Positions 5,891 to 8,660 of a DNA stretch of 8,660 nt are shown here, piece by piece. Position 1 is the first letter of the stretch. Every line of letters begins with the position of its first letter. The notes below the pieces were generated by a model. It was not told where the DNA came from, ran no database searches, and saw nothing but the letters and a program-made list of their open reading frames with translations. The stretch lies in contig URRK01000063.1 in NCBI GenBank assembly GCA_900550315.1, positions 1-8,660 on the forward strand, given 5' to 3'. The stretch is from an uncultured Oscillospiraceae bacterium (GTDB lineage Bacteria; Bacillota; Clostridia; Oscillospirales; Acutalibacteraceae). Both the position numbers and the translations under genes were made by a program.

Positions 5891-6529
5891 TTATTCCTTT
5901 ACAATGGCAACCTTTGCGCCGTTTGCTAAACCGGCGGCGTTGGCGTCGTCGGTATCTAAGTGCATCTCCAGCCTAAAGTTCGGGTCTACCCGCACCTGCA
6001 CATCAAAAAAACGGGTGCGGCGTTCGCCAAAGGCGTCTACGGTTACATAATCGTTGTCTTTTAAGCCAAAGCGGGCGCCGTCCTCCGGGCTCATGTGAAT
6101 GTGGCGGTTGGCAATAATGCAGCCCTCGCTTAGCGTAACAACCCCTTTGGGGCCAATAATGGTAATGGGGGCGGAGCCGGCAATTTTACCGCTTTCGCGC
6201 ACCGGGGGCTTTACCTTTAAAAGGTACGCGTCGGTACGGGAAATTTCAACCTGCGAGGCTTTGCGCTCCGGGCCTAAAACCCGCACCTTTTCAATAGGGC
6301 GCAGGCTGGGGCCAACAATGGTAAGCTGCTCTTTACAGGCGTACTGCCCGGGCTGCGAAAGGTCTTTCAGCGGGGTTAGGCGGTAGCCCTTGCCAAACAG
6401 CGTTTCAACATCCTGCCGGGTTAGGTGAATGTGGCGGTTAGAAACGCCAACCGGAATATTCCCCTCGCCGGTTTGCTCCTGCAAGGCTTTCATAACAGCG
6501 GCTGCAATGGCCGCGGCGTTTAGTTCCAT
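5891..6529 (-). CDS. pduL: PduL-type phosphate acyltransferase (microcompartment phosphotransacylase)
   Basis: PduL converts acyl-CoA and phosphate to acyl-phosphate and free CoA, recycling CoA within microcompartments; it is unrelated to the housekeeping Pta. The 212 residues contain both halves of the PTAC fold. The first half has VSNRHIHLTRQDVE (29-42, His33 and His35). The second has IANRHIHMSPED (139-150, His143 and His145) and LEMHLDTDDANAAGL (187-201, His190). These histidines match the family's di-zinc site. Residues 1-19 form an alanine-rich amphipathic helix ahead of a Gly-rich linker, the layout of a PduL encapsulation peptide. GGAGGAG lies 5 nt before the ATG. It is followed closely by the alcohol dehydrogenase and preceded, after a 131-nt gap with hairpins, by the aldehyde dehydrogenase. 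Its usual partners, acyl-CoA producer and acetate kinase, are both in the same operon. Confidence 0.95.
   Translation of the reverse strand: MELNAAAIAAAVMKALQEQTGEGNIPVGVSNRHIHLTRQDVETLFGKGYRLTPLKDLSQPGQYACKEQLTIVGPSLRPIEKVRVLGPERKASQVEISRTDAYLLKVKPPVRESGKIAGSAPITIIGPKGVVTLSEGCIIANRHIHMSPEDGARFGLKDNDYVTVDAFGERRTRFFDVQVRVDPNFRLEMHLDTDDANAAGLANGAKVAIVKE
6473..6529 (-). other. Candidate encapsulation peptide of PduL (residues 1-19)
   Basis: MELNAAAIAAAVMKALQEQ has hydrophobic residues at 3, 8, 12 and 16 and ends before the linker TGEG. It shares ELNAxxIxxxVxxxL with the start of the aldehyde dehydrogenase. Such peptides direct enzymes into the BMC lumen or core aggregate. Confidence 0.75.
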
Positions 6530-6660
6530 GTATGCTCCTCCAAACCGTTACCGGCGGCCAAAGCAAAAGCCTTACCTACTGCCGGTTGTTTCTTGGCCGC
6601 GCAAAATAAGCGCCAAAACGGTTTTGTTTTATTTTGGTTTAAATTTTTGCCAAATACGGT
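6530..6660 (-). other. Intercistronic gap with hairpins, no gene
   Basis: 131 nt lie between the aldehyde dehydrogenase stop and pduL, against 15 and 3 nt at the other junctions of this operon. On the minus strand ACCGGC (6586-6581) pairs with GCCGGT (6555-6550). Inside it AAGGC pairs with GCTTT around TTTT. Nearer the upstream gene CCAAAA pairs with TTTTGG, and GCGC with GCGC. None is followed directly by a T-run, so these look like mRNA processing or stability stems rather than a terminator. I see no start codon with an open frame. Confidence 0.5.
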
Positions 6661-8115
6661 CTAAATAATTCTAAAATGGTCGGCCATAACGCAGCGGCGC
6701 TTACGGGTAAAGCTGCGGGCCGAGGTAATGCCCTCGCCGGTGGGGCCGGCAATGGTAAAGGTGGTGTGCCCCTCGCCCCCAAAGCCGATTCCGGCGTAGG
6801 AGGGCGCGTTTTTAACAAAAATGGTGGTTTCTATTGCCTGCGCAAAGCGGGAAAGATGATCAATGTTTTTAGAATGCATGTGCGCGGTGTGGCGGTTGCC
6901 GTGCTCGGCCTTTACGGCCAGGTCAATGGCTTCGTCAATGTTATTCACCCCTACAATCGGCAAAATGGGCATCATCAGCTCGTTTTGCACAAAGGGGTGG
7001 TCAAACCCGGTTTCGCAAATAATGCAGCGAATTTCTTTTCCGGCCTGCTTGCCAATCATGGCCAGCAGCACATCGGCGTCGCGCCCAACGCATTTGCGGT
7101 TTACCACCTTTTTGGTATTGCCGTTTTTATCGGTTTTTTCTACCAAAACAACCTTGGCCAGCGCGTCGGCCTCGGCAGCCGAAATCATGGTAGCACCGTT
7201 TTTCAACATTTCGGCAATAAGCTGCTGCTTTACATTGTTAAATACAAAAACTTCCTTTTCGGCAATGCAGGGCAGGTTGTTATCAAAGGTGCAGCCGTCA
7301 ATAATATCTTTACCGGCCTTTACAATATCGGCTGTGTCGTCTACAATAACAGGCGGGTTACCGGCGCCGGCGCCAATGGCCTTTTTGCCGGAGGAAAGCA
7401 CCGAGCGCACAACGCCCGGGCCGCCGGTGCAAACCAACAAGCGAATCAGCGGGTGCGCATACATAATTTTAGCCGATTCCATGGTAGGAATATCCATAGA
7501 GGTTACCAGCACCTTAGGGCCGCCGGCCATGGCGCTGGCGCGGTTTACTAAATCTACCGCGTAGTTTGAGGTGCAAATGGCGCCGGGGTGCGGATTAAAC
7601 ACCACGCCGTTACCGGCCGCCACCATGCCAATGCTGTTGCAAATAACCGTTTCGCTGGGGTTGGTGCTGGGGGTAATGGCCCCTACAACGCCAAACGGCG
7701 CGCATTCGGTTAAAGTAAGGCCGTGGTCGCCGGTTTTAGCCTCGGCAACAATATCCTCGGTTCCGGGGGTTTTGTTGGCCACCAAAAGGTGCTTTAAGCG
7801 CTTGTGCTCAACCTTGCCCATGCCGGTTTCGGCAACGCCCATTTCGGCCAAAATGCCGGCCTCGGCGCGGGTAAGTTCGCGAATAGCGGTAATAATTTTT
7901 TCACGCTGCTCTACCGACATTGCCCTTACGGCCTTGTAGCCGTTGTTGGCGTTTTCAATCGCCTCGTTCATATCGCTGTAAATGCCAATAAACGGGCGGC
8001 CGTTGTAAGCGGTGCTGCTGTAGGCCGCGGCAGGCTCGCTTTGCCCGGCGTTTTTTAACCCGGTTAGCACCTGCTTTACAATTTGCTCTATTTGCTGTGC
8101 ATTTAGTTCTGCCAT
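6661..8115 (-). CDS. CoA-acylating aldehyde dehydrogenase, PduP/EutE family, with encapsulation peptide
   Basis: It oxidises an aldehyde with NAD+ and CoA to acyl-CoA, usually inside a microcompartment. The 484 residues match PduP/EutE length. Residues 1-22 form an amphipathic helix (AQQIEQIVKQVLTGLK), very like the EutE N-terminus, followed by a Ser/Ala/Pro linker (25-38). The dehydrogenase domain shows ETGMGKVEHK (96-105), FGVVGAITPSTNPSET (141-156), GAGAGNPPVIVDDTAD (248-263), catalytic Cys283 in FDNNLPCIAEKEV (277-289), MMPILPIVGV (381-390), HTAHMHS (409-415), PSYAGIGFGGEGHTTFTIAGP (438-458, in two parts at Gly445) and the Arg-rich C-terminal TSARSFTRKRRCV. NLPCIAEK is the PduP-type form; EutE has NNIICADEK. 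So a propanal-type enzyme is slightly favoured, but the substrate is not settled. The gene lies 15 nt after ackA, with GGGGAAG before its ATG. It ends with TAG. Confidence 0.95.
   Translation of the reverse strand: MAELNAQQIEQIVKQVLTGLKNAGQSEPAAAYSSTAYNGRPFIGIYSDMNEAIENANNGYKAVRAMSVEQREKIITAIRELTRAEAGILAEMGVAETGMGKVEHKRLKHLLVANKTPGTEDIVAEAKTGDHGLTLTECAPFGVVGAITPSTNPSETVICNSIGMVAAGNGVVFNPHPGAICTSNYAVDLVNRASAMAGGPKVLVTSMDIPTMESAKIMYAHPLIRLLVCTGGPGVVRSVLSSGKKAIGAGAGNPPVIVDDTADIVKAGKDIIDGCTFDNNLPCIAEKEVFVFNNVKQQLIAEMLKNGATMISAAEADALAKVVLVEKTDKNGNTKKVVNRKCVGRDADVLLAMIGKQAGKEIRCIICETGFDHPFVQNELMMPILPIVGVNNIDEAIDLAVKAEHGNRHTAHMHSKNIDHLSRFAQAIETTIFVKNAPSYAGIGFGGEGHTTFTIAGPTGEGITSARSFTRKRRCVMADHFRII
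8050..8115 (-). other. Candidate encapsulation peptide of the aldehyde dehydrogenase (residues 1-22)
   Basis: The helix has hydrophobic residues at 4, 9, 12, 13, 16, 17 and 20 on one face and polar residues on the other. A flexible linker separates it from the catalytic domain. The pattern ELNAxxIxxxVxxxL is shared with PduL in this operon. Confidence 0.8.
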
Positions 8116-8130
8116 AACAAACTTCCCCTT

Positions 8131-8660
8131 TTATTTAATCAACGCGGCCGTGTCACGGGCGATCATTAATTCTTCGTTGGTTGGAATAATAAAGGTGCGC
8201 ACCTTAGCGCCGGGGGCGGTGAGCTCAAATTCCTCCCCGCGCGGGGCGTGGTCGTTCTTTTCCAAATCAATTTTAATGCCCAAGGCCTCTAAATTGCTGC
8301 AGGTCAGGCGGCGAATATCCTCGTCAAACTCGCCAATGCCGGCCGTAAACACCAAAACATCTAACCCGTTTAGCTCCGCAAAGTAAGAGCCAATTAGCTT
8401 TTTAACGCTGTTGGCCACAATTTTTTGGGCCAGGCGGGCCGTTTCGTTCCCCGCGGCGGCAGCCTTTTGAATATCGTACGCGTCGTTCGAAATTCCGGTA
8501 AGCCCCAACAGGCCCGATTTTTTATTAATCAGATCCTCGGCCTGGTCGGGAGTCAGCCCCTCCTGTTTCATAATGTAGGTTAGCACCGTAGGGTCAAAAG
8601 AGCCGGAACGCGTGCCCATAACAACCCCCTCCTGCGGGGTAAAGCCCATGGAGGTATCAA
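8131..8660 (-). CDS. ackA: Acetate kinase, C-terminal part (5' end cut by window edge)
   Basis: Acetate (or propionate) kinase makes ATP from acyl-phosphate and ADP. About 176 C-terminal residues are visible of a usual length near 400. The visible part opens with DTSMGFTPQEGVVMGTRSG, the family motif with the active-site Arg. It continues through DQAEDLINKKSGLLGLTG-like helices, FTAGIGEFDEDIRR, LEALGIKIDLEKN and IPTNEELMIARDTAALI near the end. The ATG at 8649 is internal (the Met of DTSMGF), not the start; the frame stays open to the right edge. Two positions differ from the common form: RSGS instead of RSGD, and GIGEF instead of GIGEN in the nucleotide-binding motif. It ends 15 nt before the aldehyde dehydrogenase, so it belongs to the same operon and completes the PduL route to ATP. 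Confidence 0.95.
   Translation of the reverse strand, partial: DTSMGFTPQEGVVMGTRSGSFDPTVLTYIMKQEGLTPDQAEDLINKKSGLLGLTGISNDAYDIQKAAAAGNETARLAQKIVANSVKKLIGSYFAELNGLDVLVFTAGIGEFDEDIRRLTCSNLEALGIKIDLEKNDHAPRGEEFELTAPGAKVRTFIIPTNEELMIARDTAALIK

Noticed and set aside
5469..6050. A 193-residue open frame on the plus strand across the pduL-alcohol dehydrogenase junction
   Set aside because: It overlaps two certain genes antisense, has no domain signature, and is serine/threonine-rich as expected from a shadow frame.
6676..7551. A 291-residue open frame on the plus strand opposite the aldehyde dehydrogenase
   Set aside because: It is the mirror of a well-conserved dehydrogenase gene, has no recognisable domain, is rich in Gly, Asn and His from reversed codons, and lacks a credible ribosome binding site.
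8647..8649. ATG at 8649 as the start of a short acetate kinase
   Set aside because: The codons before it continue the conserved DTSMGF motif in frame to the window edge, so the Met is internal.

Overview
This window most likely comes from a moderate-GC Firmicutes genome, probably class Clostridia and possibly an Oscillospirales-type gut anaerobe. The evidence is the gene order infC-rpmI-rplT-(TrmH-family methylase)-dprA, strong GGAGG ribosome binding sites, consensus vegetative promoters, and fermentative genes of the bacterial microcompartment (BMC) type. The lineage is inferred from sequence alone. Every supported gene lies on the minus strand, so transcription runs from high to low coordinates. 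I found no credible plus-strand gene, tRNA, rRNA, CRISPR array or mobile element.

Right part (about 4683-8660), in transcription order: the C-terminal part of an acetate kinase (ackA, cut by the window edge), a CoA-acylating aldehyde dehydrogenase of the PduP/EutE family, a PduL phosphotransacylase, and a PduQ-like iron-dependent alcohol dehydrogenase, followed by a strong terminator. Together these form the usual core of an aldehyde-oxidising BMC. Aldehyde is oxidised to acyl-CoA (making NADH), PduL converts acyl-CoA to acyl-phosphate and frees CoA, acetate kinase makes ATP, and the alcohol dehydrogenase reduces a second aldehyde to alcohol and regenerates NAD+. The aldehyde dehydrogenase and PduL begin with the same amphipathic pattern, ELNAxxIxxxVxxxL, which looks like a shared encapsulation peptide. 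No shell protein and no aldehyde-generating enzyme lie in the window, so the substrate cannot be assigned.

Middle (about 3377-4673): a single-gene unit for a CPA2-family cation/proton antiporter with its own near-consensus promoter (TTGACA-17-TATACT).

Left-middle (about 1846-3224): the translation operon infC-rpmI-rplT (IF-3, L35, L20). A perfect TTGACA-17-TATAAT promoter drives it. The leader of about 150 nt contains a terminator-like hairpin just before the infC ribosome binding site and resembles an L20-type autoregulatory leader. infC has no ATG; ATT is the best start. A terminator follows rplT.

Left end (1-1720): a TrmH/SpoU-family RNA 2'-O-methyltransferase gene overlapping dprA by an ATGA junction. 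dprA runs off the left edge.
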